A stretch of DNA of 64,000 nt from NCBI GenBank assembly GCA_020746875.1, contig JAGTJL010000032.1, forward strand, positions 223,864 through 287,863, read 5' to 3'. The notes beneath the pieces are model-generated. The model was not told where the DNA came from, did no database searches, and was given only the letters and a program-made list of their open reading frames with translations. This DNA comes from Rhexocercosporidium sp. MPI-PUGE-AT-0058. Lineage: Eukaryota; Ascomycota; Leotiomycetes; Helotiales. Position 1 is the first letter of the stretch. Every line of letters begins with the position of its first letter. The position numbers were made by a program, and so were the translations under genes. Positions 23,116 through 35,393 of the stretch are shown here, in pieces.

Positions 23116-25591
23116 TAACGTTTACTAGCCTAATTAAAGCTTAATTAATATAAGCTTAAAATGTCGCTAAAGTATTTAAAAGTCTAAAAGGAAGTACGTA
23201 ATACTTAAAGTGCCCGTATCAGGTCCGAAATGCCGTCTTTTATTTGTCGCTTTATTTAATTCGGAGTCGGTAATACGTATTCTTTAAATTTAACTTTATA
23301 AATATTTTAATACGTTTTAACCGATCGAGGGTTTTATTAATTAAAGGTAAAAAGGTCCGATTCTTTATTATAATAATATTAATTATAATAATATTAAGTC
23401 CTTTATAATTAATATATAATCGCAGTCCTCTGCCCTTCTTAAGTATAAATAAAATAAGCGCTCTTATAAGGCTAGTAAATCTTCGAATTTAATTTTTTTT
23501 TAAACTCGCTTCGAGGTATTCTTAAAGCACTATTAGCTTTAATTCGGAAAGTAAGTAAATAAGTCTTTATAATAGTTTTTTATTAAGTTCGAGGTCGATT
23601 TAATACTTTATCAAATAATATTTAAGTAGCGTTTTAGTATTTATTTTACTGGAAATTTCTTAATAGTCGATATATTTTAAAAGTAACTCGACACTTTTAA
23701 TAGTCTTAGCGTTAAATACGACGTAATATATTTAATCTTTTTAAGTTTTCTTTATAAACTTCTTAATAAAAATAACGTTAATTTAATTCTTTTTAAAAGG
23801 AAACCGCTAAATCTTCGATTAAAAGCTAATAATAAAGTTAACTTTTTTAAGTTAAGGAAATCCTAAAATAAAAGTAACTCTTAAAATCTCGAAGTCGTAA
23901 GTAATATATAACTGCCGATACCCTTTCGTAATGCCTTTATAATTAATAATATATAATTATAAGGAATGAATTCCGTAAGTAATAAGTTCTCTTCCTTTAA
24001 TCATAATTAAATTAATTTAATTAATTATAGGCTTTTATTTACATTTAATTATAAACGCCTAAAAAACACAATTACCTTTAGCACTGCTATTAAGAAGTAC
24101 TCGTTTAATTTGTATTCTTTTATTTAAAGTCCGAATCTTTATCGATATTATAATTTTTTGCCGTTCCTTTTCCTTACTTAATTTTATTAATAATAAAGAG
24201 ATTAAGATTAAGTTAATCCGTTTTCCGTTCGTCGTAACTTTATGTAATTTAAAAATATATATTCTTTTTTTAATAATTATAATATATAACCTCTAAGTGT
24301 TTTACTATTAAGTGGCCTAGCTTTTTATAATAATAATATTCTTTATTACTTAATCCTTTTGCTTTTGACTTAATATTAATAAGGGTTTAATTTATATTAT
24401 TAAACTCGTCTTACCTTTAGTTTAAATTTAAAAAGAAAATATAAAATAATTTATTATTATAAAGGTAATCGTTATCCTTCTTTAAAGCCTTATTAATATC
24501 TTTTTAGGGTTTATTTTAATTATTTACTTTATTAACATTTTTAATATAATAAGCTAAAAATATCAACTCTTTGTAAGTTTTAATAATTTCTCTCTTTAAC
24601 TTAAGCTTTAGTTTAATGTAAAGAGTCCGTCGTCTCGCCGTATTATTTTTAATTTTTAATTATTACTTTAAGCTATTAAGAAAAGACACGAAATTATTTA
24701 CTAACTTATTTTCGCACTATTAAGCGTTTTTATATCGATTAAGTACCGTAAGCTCTTAATTTCTAGGGTTTATAATTAAGTTTAATATTTATTACTTAAG
24801 CTTATTTTAAATAAGTAAGTTTATCTTAGCCCTCGATTTAAACTTAATTTACTTCTGTTTTACTTTTTCGTTAAAAGTAAAAACGCATTTATTAATTTTA
24901 ATTTTATTTATAATATATATTTTCTTTTTATTTTAATAAAACCTTCGCTTAATACTTTAAATAAAATACTAAGCCTTTTTAACGCTCTTACTTTTATATA
25001 TTAAAAGCTCTCGCATCTTTAGAATTCGTTAATATAATATTAAACGTATATCGAAGTCATCTCGAAGGAGTCTCGTAAGTTTATTATAATAATAATCCCT
25101 AATTATATTCGTGCGTCGACGCTTTCCTTTATTTATATATCCTTTATTTTCTTCTTCTTTTTATTCTTTTTATATTATATTTACTAACTCTCTTTTTAAG
25201 TCCTTTTGTTTTTATATTACTTCTTTTAATTTTTTAATTTAATTTTAATTGCTTTCTCCTTCTTTTTTTATTTAATTTATATTTAAATTTTTAAGATTTG
25301 TCGTCGCTTAACTTTAATAACTTTTTCGACATCCGAGTCCCTTTTATCGTTATTTATAAGACTTTTTAAACTTTTATTAAAGTATTAAAACTACTCGCTA
25401 CGCTTAAGCAAATTATTTTTAAGGTTATTTTAAAGGGTATTTAATAATTAATTAATAAAGTAAGGTGAGGGTAATTATAGTATCTCCTTTACCGTTAAAA
25501 CTGTCTTTTTCTTATTTTTAATTATTATAATTATTTTATAAAGGCTTCGAATAAGTAACGAATTATTTTTATATAAATAAAGAAATTAAAA

Positions 25592-25793
25592 TATAAGGTT
25601 TAAATAATAAGGAATTATTATTTAAAACGTTTAAAGTATATTAATTATAATTTATATTATTTTCTAACCTTTTAAATCCTCTTTATTCCCCTCCGAAGTA
25701 AATAAATAAAGATATTAACACGTAATCTGTGCCAAGCCTGCAAACCTTTTGTAAAACCCCCGACCCTCCTTGTATTAGATTCCACTCCTGACA
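25592..25793 (-). repeat. gypsy LTR (5' LTR of the minus-strand element)
   Basis: 202 bp, the partner of 18710-18911. The distal part of this copy is less mutated (CTCCTGACA end, TTGTATTAGATTCC) than the other. Confidence 0.85.
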
Positions 25794-28700
25794 TTATCTT
25801 CCGGTATTTATTTTATTACTTTTTTATTATATACTTAATATTTTCTTTTTTATATATTTTAATAACCGACGTAAGAAGTAAGTAGAAAAGCTAAAGTAAA
25901 GTACGTAAAAAAGCTTAAAAGCCTTTTATATTAATTATAAGGACCGAAACCGTTAAGTGCTCGAACTAATATAAACTTATGTATTTAAAGATTTCTTAAC
26001 TTTTAAAGTAAAATTAGATACGGCACCTCGATAGTTTCTTATAATATAATAAGAAATATAAGAAATCTAAAGAAAAATTATTTACTTTTAATATAAAAGT
26101 ATTTTAAATTATTAAAAATATTAACTTTAATACGTAAAGCATCGATATTAAAAAAAATCAAACCGAAAATAGCCGGATTATATTATTAAAAACGCTTTAA
26201 TTAATATTAAAGTATATTTAATATTTCGGAAAACGAGAAATAAATTATTTAAAATAAATCCGGTAAATCTTAACGTTAATCGCACTTTTAATAAGCGTAT
26301 TTATTATTTTTTGTCTTCTTCTTTTTCTATTAAAAGCTTACTTCAAGCTAATAAAATAAAACTTAATAAAAAAGTATACGAAGCTCAAAATTTTTTGTTT
26401 TAATTAATTTCGGTCTTAAATTATTCTACGCCAAAATTAATTCTAATAATAATAAAGCTTTAGTATTAAACGAGATTTATTTATTTCGCTTAAGCTTATA
26501 CTTTCGTTATTATAAAGATAAAAAGCTTAAACTTCGGCGTCTTTCGGGCTTTATTACTTCGAGGAAAGCCTAAAGCTATAAGCTTTTCAAATTTAATATT
26601 TCACTTATATATATTTTTAGTTTTCTCGAGCTCGTACGTTCTTTTTTCTTTAATATAAAATATAAGTATATTATATCTTTTACTTTTTTACTAATAATAT
26701 TAAGCGCATTTACTCTTTAATAAATTATTAATTTTATTAAGAAAAATTAATTATATTTAAAAATAATATTAAAAATATCGGTTTCAGCGGCAATTCGAAT
26801 AGCAAAGAGCTTAAACGACTTACTGATAACTTCTTTATAACTCGAGGAAGCTCTGCGACCTTAATTATGAACTATTCTATTATTAAGATTAGCTTTATAA
26901 GCTTTATAAGCTCTTTTACTTTTGTACTTGTTAAGCTTTTAATAAAACTTAATATCGCTAAAATTATTAATTTTACTTTTTTATAATTACCGGAAATACT
27001 TGTAAACGATATTCTAATTATAAAGAAAAGAAATAAAATAAATAAAAATAGCAATAATAACTTATAATAAAATATATTTAATTATAATTAAAATAATAAT
27101 TTTTTAGAAAGCTTTAATATAAAAGCTTAAGCCGCCTTTTAAACTCTATTAGTTTATATAATACTTATTTAGTTTATATACTTTTAAGCTACGCTATATT
27201 CGCTTTCGAAGCAAGAAAGACTTAATCCCGCTAATATAAATTATGCAGCACCGCTTTAGGCTTAAGCTACTTCCGCTTAGGCTTTCTAGTTAATACGACT
27301 TACGCTAAGATAATATAAACCTACTAAATCTTTTATATTTTACGGAATAAATAAAGCTTTAAATAATTACTATTACGAACTTACATTTAATAATATAACG
27401 TCTTAATAGCTTATATCTTAAGCCGTACGATTTATTATAGCCTTTATTAAAAGACTTCTCTATTTCGTAATAATTTAAGTTATATTAATTTTAAGTACTT
27501 TTAATTACTTATATTTTAACGGAAATAATATTATCAAGTTCTTTAAGATATTAAAGTAGCTTTTTCCGGCTCGAGGCATTATAAATAACGCCGAAGAGAA
27601 ATAATATATTGTAAATTATTATATTCTCAAAGTAAACTGAAATATCGAGTAGCTCTCCGATTTCCTTAATAATAATTTTTAATAAAAATTAATTAAAAAA
27701 GTTATAAAAGAATATCGAACGTTCGATCTTAAATAATATTATTATATTTTTTAAAATCTAAAAAAGATATTTAATAATTTTAAATATATTATAGAAAATG
27801 CTTCTGAATTTTAATCTCGATAATTCCTTCGAGCTTTTAAAGAAGTTAATCGAGCTTATAGACAAAAGAAAATTATTACGAAATAATAAATAATTATAAA
27901 GTTTTTAATAGCTTTACTTAAGTATTTTAAGCGGAAAGCTAAAACTTTTATAAAGAATAATAATATTTTTAATATAGAAAATATACGATTTTTTAATAAA
28001 ATATATATTAAAATAAAAACTTATTCCGAGTCGAGCAGGAAATCGATATTTTAATTAAAAAGAAAGTATTATTTATACGAATTATTTAAGCCGACCGTCT
28101 TCAGCTCGAATTGAATAATAATAAAATTCCTTTTTTAATAATATTATTCGAAAAGCTTAATTTTATAACTCGCCCCGAGCTTATAAAATATAAGAATAAT
28201 TCTCTAGCTTAAGAAATCGACGACGTTTTTAAAAAGAATTCAGTGCTTTATCTTAAACCGAATTAAAAAAAGCATATTCGAGAAAAAGTTATTCTTATTA
28301 TTAAGAGATTAATTCGCGATATTAATTAAGTTATAAAACAAGATATTAATACAATTATAAAAGGATTAAATAACTTGCGTATTTTATACGTTATTATAAA
28401 GAAAAGAAAAAATCCAGAATTAATAGCCGAAATTAAGGCTTTATTTACTTACGAGTTAATCGTATATCCCGAAGAAGTTAAAATATTTTATTAAAATTCT
28501 AGAATAAGTTTTAAATTTAATCGACGTTTTAATACGAAAGATAATATAAGTACCGGATGCTTCTTTTACTTTAATATACCGATTCCGGGTATTAAATTTT
28601 AAAGATTTTATAAGTATTAAAATTAATATTACGAGTTTAAAAAATAACTTAATTTAAGAATTATTTATAAAAATAAAAATAATTATATTTATATAAGCTT

Positions 28701-30090
28701 TTAAAAAGAAGAAATAAAAGCTTAAGCGATTTAATTTCTTCGGAATAAATAAAAAAAAGAAATTCTTATTTTATAAATAATTAATATAAAAATAAACTTA
28801 AATTCGAGGCGAAAAGAAAAAGCAGTTTAAAAATAGCTTTAAGACGCTTAAGAAGTCCTTTAACTTTAATAAAATATTATATCGAAGTCAGTTTTAGAAA
28901 AATTAATATTAAAAGTAAATTAAGAATTTTAAGATTATTTAAATATCTTCGCTATTTAATTCTTTAATATAATAAAATTAATTAACGTTTTAAACGTATT
29001 TATTATCTTTGATTTAAAAAGAATAAATAATAACTTCGAAATAGTATTTATAAAAATAAGACGGTAAAGTATTACTACTTTTAAAGCAGTAGTAAGAGCC
29101 GAATTATATATAACCGGAATTTTATTTTAAGAACGCTTTAAAAACTTAAGCTAATTATAAAAGATTAAAAATTCGCGAAGAAATTAAGAATATTATTAGA
29201 TTTTAAAAGCTTATAAACGTAGACTTTTAATTAAAGTATTTAAAGCAAAACTTATTCAGATTATAATAAAAAATAATAATATTATTATTATTTTTAAGAA
29301 ATTAAAAGAAGTATTTATTCCAGCCGTAAGTCGAAAAGGACCGATTGCCGTTAAATTATTTTTTATAAGAATTATTCAGAAACGCGCTAAAAGCAACTTA
29401 CTTATCGCTATTAAAGCGATTTCAAGCCGACTTCGCGTATATTAAGCGCTGTCGCGGAATAATTATACGCTAAATAATACGCTCGATAAGCTTCTTACTT
29501 AAAGAAAGCTCTTTAAAAACTTAATCTTAAAGGAAATCTTTATTTTGATCGATTTATTAAAAATAAGTCGACCGAAGATTATTAATTAAGAAATTCAGAA
29601 CTAAATCGCTATTATTAATATTAAGATTATAAAATATATAAAAGCTCTTTAAAACTGCAATTAAAAAGAGAATAATATTATATTTTAACGCTTTCTATTA
29701 TTTTAAGTTAATACTTCGGATTTTATATTAAGAAGGCTGCGAGCTTCACGATAGTTTAAACGTATTTTCCTTAAATAAAAATAACGAGTTATTACTTATT
29801 TTATTATATCTCGAGTTAAATTTACGTATAAACTTTAAGTTTAATAAAAGAAATAAAAGTATTAAATCTTTTTATATAAGAAATGCTAATTTAGTAATTA
29901 ATTTTCTGGCTATTATTAAGCTTGATTTCTTTTTTTAGCCCGGTGCTTATAATCTTAACCGTTATCTTAATAGCATTTTAAAAAATAATAATTTTAAAAA
30001 AAATTAAAGTCGACTTGCTTTTAATCGCTAAAGTTTATTTAATTAATATATTTTAAGAACCGAATTATAAATAATATTTTTAACGCCGAA
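25794..30090 (+). mobile_element. unidentified RIP-degraded element relic
   Basis: The first ~35 bp continue the copia LTR interrupted by the gypsy. The rest is AT-rich DNA whose + strand gives long protein-like stretches broken by stops, for example AFKEVNRAYRQKKIITK near 27.86 kb, NTIIKGLNNLRILYVIIKKRKN near 28.35 kb and SRKGPIAVKLFFIRIIQ near 29.34 kb. This implies a dead + strand coding unit, possibly the gag side of a retrotransposon. I did not recognise a reverse transcriptase, integrase or transposase motif, so the class is open. Confidence 0.4.
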
Positions 30091-30101
30091 ATATATGATT
30101 A

Positions 30102-30293
30102 TTATACTGTAATATCAAGGATATATAATCTATTTGTTTTTATTCCTTTTATCATAATCTGATTATTATTATTATTATTAATATAAGTATAAGTATTATT
30201 ATTATTAATATAAGTATAAGTATTATTAAAAATACTGTAATACTGTTTATTTAATTGACTTTGACTTATTAGGTTTATTTTTAATTCTGGCAT
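30102..30293 (-). pseudogene. copia gag-pre-integrase domain fragment
   Basis: A 63-residue frame beginning MPELKINLISQSQL and ending GIKTNRLYILDI. This matches the family pattern (vP.l..NLiS.sqL ... rLY.ld). In between, an ATT/AAT microsatellite has expanded to encode NNNTYTYINNNN. The frame begins and ends abruptly with no start context. Confidence 0.75.
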
Positions 30294-30950
30294 ATAAAGA
30301 CAGTTCTTAAGTATATATATTTTATTATTAATATTTAATTTAATATATATATTATCGAATCCTTTTATTTATATTTGCTTTGCTTTTCTTTAATTTACTG
30401 ATTTATTACATGTTTTAAAATCATTAAAATATGATAAATTACAATATATATATTTAGTTGCGGCGGTATTAATTGCAAAGGTTTTTATTTGATTATTTTG
30501 ACTATTTACACTTGTTTTCCTAATCCCGTGATTATTTACAGAATTTGAATTAGTACTTATATTATTAATATTAGTTATTTTATTAGTTTTTGTAAAGGGT
30601 ATAATTATTAATACTTATATATCTTTTATAAGATTTAATTCAAAATCAAAATCGCTAAAATCTCTAATAGCACTAATAGTATTATATAAGACGTCTATAT
30701 TATCGTCTCGCTTATCCTAAGCCGATTTCTCGGAAATATTAGGTAATTTATTAGTCTTTGGGCATTTTTAGCCCTTCGGCGCCTTCCCGGGGAATAAAAA
30801 AGCGCAATTAGAAGTCACGTGAGAGTATTATTTATAATTCGTATAATAATTCTTGCTTTAAGTAGTATTTTTAGTGACTTTATAAGGTTTTTTGCCTTTA
30901 TTATTACTAGAAGTTATTAAGGCCTGATCTGTATTAGCTTCATTTAATTC

Positions 30951-31472
30951 TTAACGTTTTAATTCGTTTAATAAATTAAAGAATAAAGACTTAAGAGTAT
31001 AAGAATTAATATTAGTTCTTAAAGACTGTACTATATTAAAAACTAATCTATTATAATTATTAGTCAAGTTATTAAGAACCCAAGCTATTATTACCTGTTT
31101 AAGTAATTTAAGGTTTTTAGCTTTTAGCTGATCGCTTAGCTGTTTTACTTTATTAAGGTATTCTTCTATTGAATTATACTTAATTAAATAAGTATTAAAG
31201 AATTCTCGGCAAATCAAAAATCCCGAGCTAAACTCTTTTAATGAATAGAGGTTTTTAAGCGATTGCCAAGCTTCAAAAGCACGTGTTATATGCTATATTT
31301 GCAAAAGAGGGCCATCTTCAATAAGCGATTAAATATTAAAAAAGGCTTTGCCGTTTATTTCATTAATTACTTTATTAGACGCTATTATAGCGTTTAACGC
31401 TTCTTTTATTAAGAAGGCCGTCATACGAAGTGCTTAAATTGGGTAATTAGCCGAGCCGCTAAGCTTAGCCAT
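30951..31472 (-). pseudogene. copia gag (UBN2-type) relic
   Basis: From the CAT at 31470-31472 the minus strand reads MAKLSGSANYPI-stop-ALRMTAFLIKEALNAI, the usual copia gag start (the stop replaces a Trp codon). The distal 88-residue frame (30951-31217) has EEYLNKVKQLSDQLKAKN, VLNNLTNNYNRLVFNI and YTLKSLFFNLLNELKR, typical of the UBN2 gag domain. One or more stops lie between the two parts. Confidence 0.8.
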
Positions 31473-32525
31473 AGTGATTTTATTAAAAGTTATTTTATTT
31501 ATTTATATATTAATTATATTTCAAATGAGTATTTTAAAGGTATTAATTTAACTTTAAAGATTCCGGAGTTTAGGTTATTCGGAATAGTCTAAGTTTTCAA
31601 ATATTAATTATTGATCACGTGGCCCGTATATATTAAGAGTTATAAGGCAAAATACCTATTAATATATAAGAACTTTTAAAGTGTTCTTGCCGAGGTCACG
31701 TTTTTATTTTACTTTTAATACAAGGATAACTAATCCAAAAACTCTAAAACTTATATAATAAATTTATCAATATATAACTTATGTTTATCAAAAGTATAAA
31801 AGGTATTTTATAAATAAATATCAAAGATATTTAGTTTTTTGTATTTTAAAAGTTGTATAGTTAGACTAGCTAACGAGAGCTTCGTATTGAAGGTATGACG
31901 TAGGTATGGTAGGTATGAAGATATGAGGGTATTGAGCCGTAGGTATGGAGATATGAGGGTATATAGTTTATTATACGTTAAAAGGATTAAGTATAAAAGA
32001 TATATAAGAATGGAATTCTGATCGAACCAGTCGATAGAACTCAAGAATGAAGAATATCACGTGAAAACCAAGTGTATAAGTGTAATTAAGGTAATATAAG
32101 ATCTCTTGATTAATTGAATCAAGGTAGAATAGAAGAAGGTGCTGTCGGAGTCTTATAACCTGAAAAGAAGAGATTTAGTGTAAATAATGATTCTATTACT
32201 TCGGGGGAAACTAGGTCTATATAACTAATTTTAGGCGCTAAGCTATTTAGCTCTCGCATCGGTTATTAGCTTTATATTAAAACTAACTTTGTATCAAGAC
32301 TAGCTTTATATCACCAGAGCTTACGAGGTTTAAAACACGGAAGCTTAAGGCTTCCAAAAGCCACTGTTTTAGCCCTGAATAACCTTTTAACGGAAGCTTA
32401 AAGCTTCCGAGGTTCAAGGCACGGAAGCCGGAGCTTTATGCGAAGATAGAGCTTTATGCAAAGGTAGTTAAGTTATAGAAAGGTATGCTTTATACCGAAT
32501 ACGGTAATGTGCTTAATATAATCTT

Positions 32526-32770
32526 ATACAAAGTAAGTGCCGGAGGGTATACGTAGGAAATACCCATTTGACGAGTACTAGAGATATCATATATCTAAGG
32601 AGTATAACTTGTCAAGGGAGGGGAGAAGTATAGTTTGAATAAAAAGGAAAAGTTGTAGTAGTAAAAATCGTTATTATCCCTAAAGGATGTTGCCCTAGAG
32701 GCTATCTTAAATACAACAAGAGGCAGCTCAATCACGTGACAACTGGGCTTCCGAGGTCAACCCCACCACA
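32526..32770 (-). repeat. copia-type LTR (5' LTR of the minus-strand fragment)
   Basis: Reads TGTGGTGGGGTTGACC on the minus strand from 32770 and contains TCACGTGATTGAGCTGCC. It pairs as an inverted copy with 18516-18709 plus the sequence after 25793. Its inner boundary is uncertain. Confidence 0.7.
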
Positions 32771-34330
32771 ATATACTGAGTATAATATTATATGTGCGCT
32801 TAAGGAGGTCGTAAATGGCAAGTCTTTATAAAAGGCAGCGCTTAAGTGAGGTGTTCTAAGATCTACTTTTTATAACCGCAACAAAAAGGTTTTACTACAT
32901 TAGGAGGCCGCTAGTCATTTGTAGAGGCTACCTACGGTAGTAGAGAATCGATTAAGTAATTAAGTGCTTACTTAAGAGTCTTTTAGTCGTGGAGTTACGT
33001 ATGTATAAATTAAGATTTTTAGCTAAAGGCTTCTAACTCTTTAAGGGGACTACCGACCGCTTAGAAAATACTAGATATTTTGTTTTTTAATACGGAATCT
33101 TATTTTAAAGACTAAGAGGCAAATATACGTCGATTTTATACGTGTTAATAGCGTTTGTTTTAAAGTTATTTAACTTTAGTTTTAAAAAGTAAAGATCCCG
33201 GCTATTAAAGCTATTCCAGCTAATCAGCGATGGAATATGAACGAAAATGGCGTTATAAAAGGCTATAGTCTTAATAGATTAGTTATAAGGTACGTAAAAA
33301 AGCGCAAAGTTTAAGGGAAACAGCCAGGTTTACATGTATAGACGATAATTATTAAGTGTATCTTTGTTACGGGGGTTTCTACGCAATTTACGGTAATTTA
33401 TAAAGGAAAATCGGTTTAATAATAGTAGTTCCCGTCTCAATTAAACGTATTCAATAAATGCCACTTTACTACAACCTGTTACGGCTTGCAAGAGGTTGAT
33501 ACGGCGAGTTAACTCTAGCTTTGTATTTAGGCCTAATGTTACGCTCAGAATCGAGAAGAAAAGATAAGGAGAAAAGGAGAGCTTTTTGTAAAAGGGAGCT
33601 CTAATATAAATATATAAAGGGTCCCCCTAGCCTTTCCCGATTAGGCCTAGCGCCATAGTTGCCATGCCAAGGCAATGCTACGAGTAATTAGCCGAGCTCG
33701 CTCGGTTAGAATACGAGGCTTATGGAATCGTAACACAACCGATAATAGGTGAACAACTAATAATACGGCTTTAGAGTAGCTAAAAGGGGTGTTTATTCCT
33801 TAGACGGAACTATATAATCATTTTACAAGACTCCTTATTTTAGACGGCTATAAGAGCTATAAGACTACGGAATTCCTTTGGAAGTGCCTTAAGCATAATA
33901 TATATGTGTTATTTTTACCTACATATACGTCTCACGTCTTACAACCTTTAGATTTGTTGATTTTCTCGGTTTTAAAGCGTGCTTACCGGAAAGAGCTTTA
34001 AAAATTAAGTTTATTACTTAATTCTATTTTAATTAATAAACGCAATTTCCTTATCTACTATTAGAAGGCACGTTAAGAGAGTATTACCCTTTTTAATATT
34101 AAGGTTGGTTAGAGAAGTAGCGGATTATAACCGGTATCCGTAGCTAAGCTATTAATAAGTCTTTTACTATTAGAAAATAATAATAAATCGACAAATCTAT
34201 TTCTTCTAAAGCCTTAAGAGACGCTAATACTACCTCCGGAGGCTTTTACTTTTTTAAATTAGTTTACGCCTAAAACCAAGAGAGATATCTATTTATAGAT
34301 GCGTACTTTAATAGACAAGTCATATAATTA
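32771..34330 (+). pseudogene. Fot1/pogo-like (Tc1/mariner) DDE transposase, RIP-broken and split by a solo LTR
   Basis: One + frame runs through the region with only TAA/TAG interruptions. N-terminal helix-turn-helix: ALKEVVNGKSL, then a STFYNR segment near 32.87 kb, followed by the second (CENP-B/Tc5 type) DNA-binding part, ENRLSN and DYRPLRKY. Catalytic core: NQRWNMNENG (the DE of the family motif now NE), VIYKGKSV, FPSQLNVFNKCHFTTT, then the solo LTR, then NNTALE-stop-LKGVFIP, LILDGYKSY with the second Asp, and FLPTYTSHVLQPLDL. The family consensus continues to about 34.3 kb. The 5' end is cut at the LTR (32770), so the first residues are missing. Dead in this copy; most stops are single C-to-T or G-to-A changes from Gln or Trp codons. 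Confidence 0.88.
33477..33735. mobile_element. 259-bp solo LTR inside the transposase, TSD CAACC
   Basis: Begins TGTTACG and ends CGTAACA (7-bp terminal inverted repeat, TG...CA ends). It is flanked by identical CAACC at 33472-33476 and 33736-33740. Removing the element and one CAACC restores the transposase frame from FTTT to the segment before NNTALE. It contains GC-normal, CA/TG-bearing sequence and is less mutated than the surrounding deserts. Confidence 0.9.
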
Positions 34331-35144
34331 ACTTTTAATATAACGTTTGCTTTTTAAGAAAGTTTTAAAAGGTATTAATAAGAAGGATTACGAATTAGGG
34401 AAGGCAAATATAAAGATTAAAAAGCTAAAAGAGAGGTTAAAGTAGTTAAGGCTAAGGAAAAGACGGAAAGTCCAAACTAGTCTGAATTTTAAGTTTATGA
34501 TAATACGTGTTATTCGGGAGGCTCAAATTGTAGCTGGAGAACGCTAAATTACACTAGTAGAATTGGAATTAGAAGGAGAATTAGATTTTATAGTTTTAAG
34601 TATAAAAGTTAAGGCAATATAAAGTTACTAACTCCTGAATAAAAAGTGCTGGAATTAAGCGAGGTTGTCGGAATAGGGGGGTGGTCTGGATGAGGGGGGT
34701 TAGACGTTATACTCTTCGAGCTCGCGCTGCTTCTGAGCGATTTATTCTTCGGTAAGTATACCTAAAGCCGTAAGATTAATATTAATATTAAGAATAAAAA
34801 ATATTATATTATCCGTTATATAATCGAATATATTTAATTTACTTTTAGTTTAAGTTATAATCTTTTTTTATAAGTATAAATAAGTTAATTATAAATATAA
34901 AAAGATTCTTTATTATTATCGCCGCGAGTATTCTAAGGCAATTCGCTATTAAAAGCACTTTCGCTTTTAATTATATAAAAATAATTTATAAATTTTATAA
35001 TTTCACGAAGAATATTACGAGCGGCACCGCCGAGGCGAGTATTACTCGTAAGTTTAGCGTTACTAAATATAATTGCTTAATAAAGAACCGTTCTTTTACC
35101 CTTTGTATTACTTCCTTATAAAATAAAGAGATTAGCTTATTAAA
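34331..35144. other. transposon tail and AT-rich DNA
   Basis: The first ~400 bp probably form the 3' end of the transposase unit (a basic region with KLKERLK and a C/G-rich stretch near 34670-34715). The rest is AT-rich, with a GC-richer patch at 35014-35040. No gene. Confidence 0.45.
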
Positions 35145-35393
35145 TAAAGTTCACGGTAAGTAAAGCTTTATAAAAGTTTAAGGAAAATATATTTAAAGAA
35201 TTAATCTTTAGCCTTTAAAGAAGTCTAAAGAAGAAGCGTATATATAAAAGAAGTTATTTGTAAAAGGAAGCAAAACGCCGGCGTGACTAGAAATATAAGT
35301 AAGACTGATTCTATTAATGCGTTAAAAGCCCCGGCCCTCTTATACTACGGGTCCGATTCCACACAGATAGAATAGATGAGCGTGCATATGATA
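35145..35393 (+). repeat. copy 2 of ~250-bp dispersed repeat (least mutated)
   Basis: Matches 17341-17589 and 61018-61267. The distal half keeps the most C and G (GCCCCGGCCCTC, GGGTCCGATTCCACACAG), while its first bases are mutated (TAAAGTTC instead of TGGAGTTC). It forms the right border of the AT-rich block. Confidence 0.75.

Larger units (their letters stand above)
18710..25793 (-). mobile_element. Ty3/gypsy LTR retrotransposon, RIP-degraded, about 7.1 kb
   Basis: Two 202-bp LTRs (18710-18911 and 25592-25793) bracket minus-strand pol relics in the expected order: reverse transcriptase near 23.1 kb and integrase near 21.4 kb, nearer the 3' LTR. The LTR termini read TATAAGG...GACA, consistent with TGT...ACA after TG-to-TA mutation. 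Flanks are TTATT on the left and TTATC on the right, a 5-bp target duplication differing by one C-to-T. Next to the left LTR the minus strand has a purine-rich AAAAGAGGAGG run, the expected polypurine tract. Stop codons are so frequent that no pol frame is open. A minisatellite and a solo LTR lie between the left LTR and integrase. Confidence 0.85.
30090..32770 (-). mobile_element. 5' fragment of a copia-type LTR retrotransposon
   Basis: Minus-strand order from 32770 downward: LTR (TGTGGTGGGGTTGACC start), leader, gag (from 31472) and the start of a gag-pre-integrase domain (to about 30102), after which the coding match ends and heavily mutated unrelated sequence follows. There is no integrase core, RT or RNase H, so this is a truncated copy. 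It is less mutated than its neighbours: 60-90-codon frames survive. The LTR end abuts the transposase relic at 32771 exactly, so this copy probably inserted at the start of that gene. Confidence 0.75.

Noticed and set aside
17341..35393. The two 250-bp repeats as LTRs of one 18-kb element
   Set aside because: Left flank TTAAA and right flank TTTTG do not match, and all three copies share TTAAA upstream, so pairing is unsupported.
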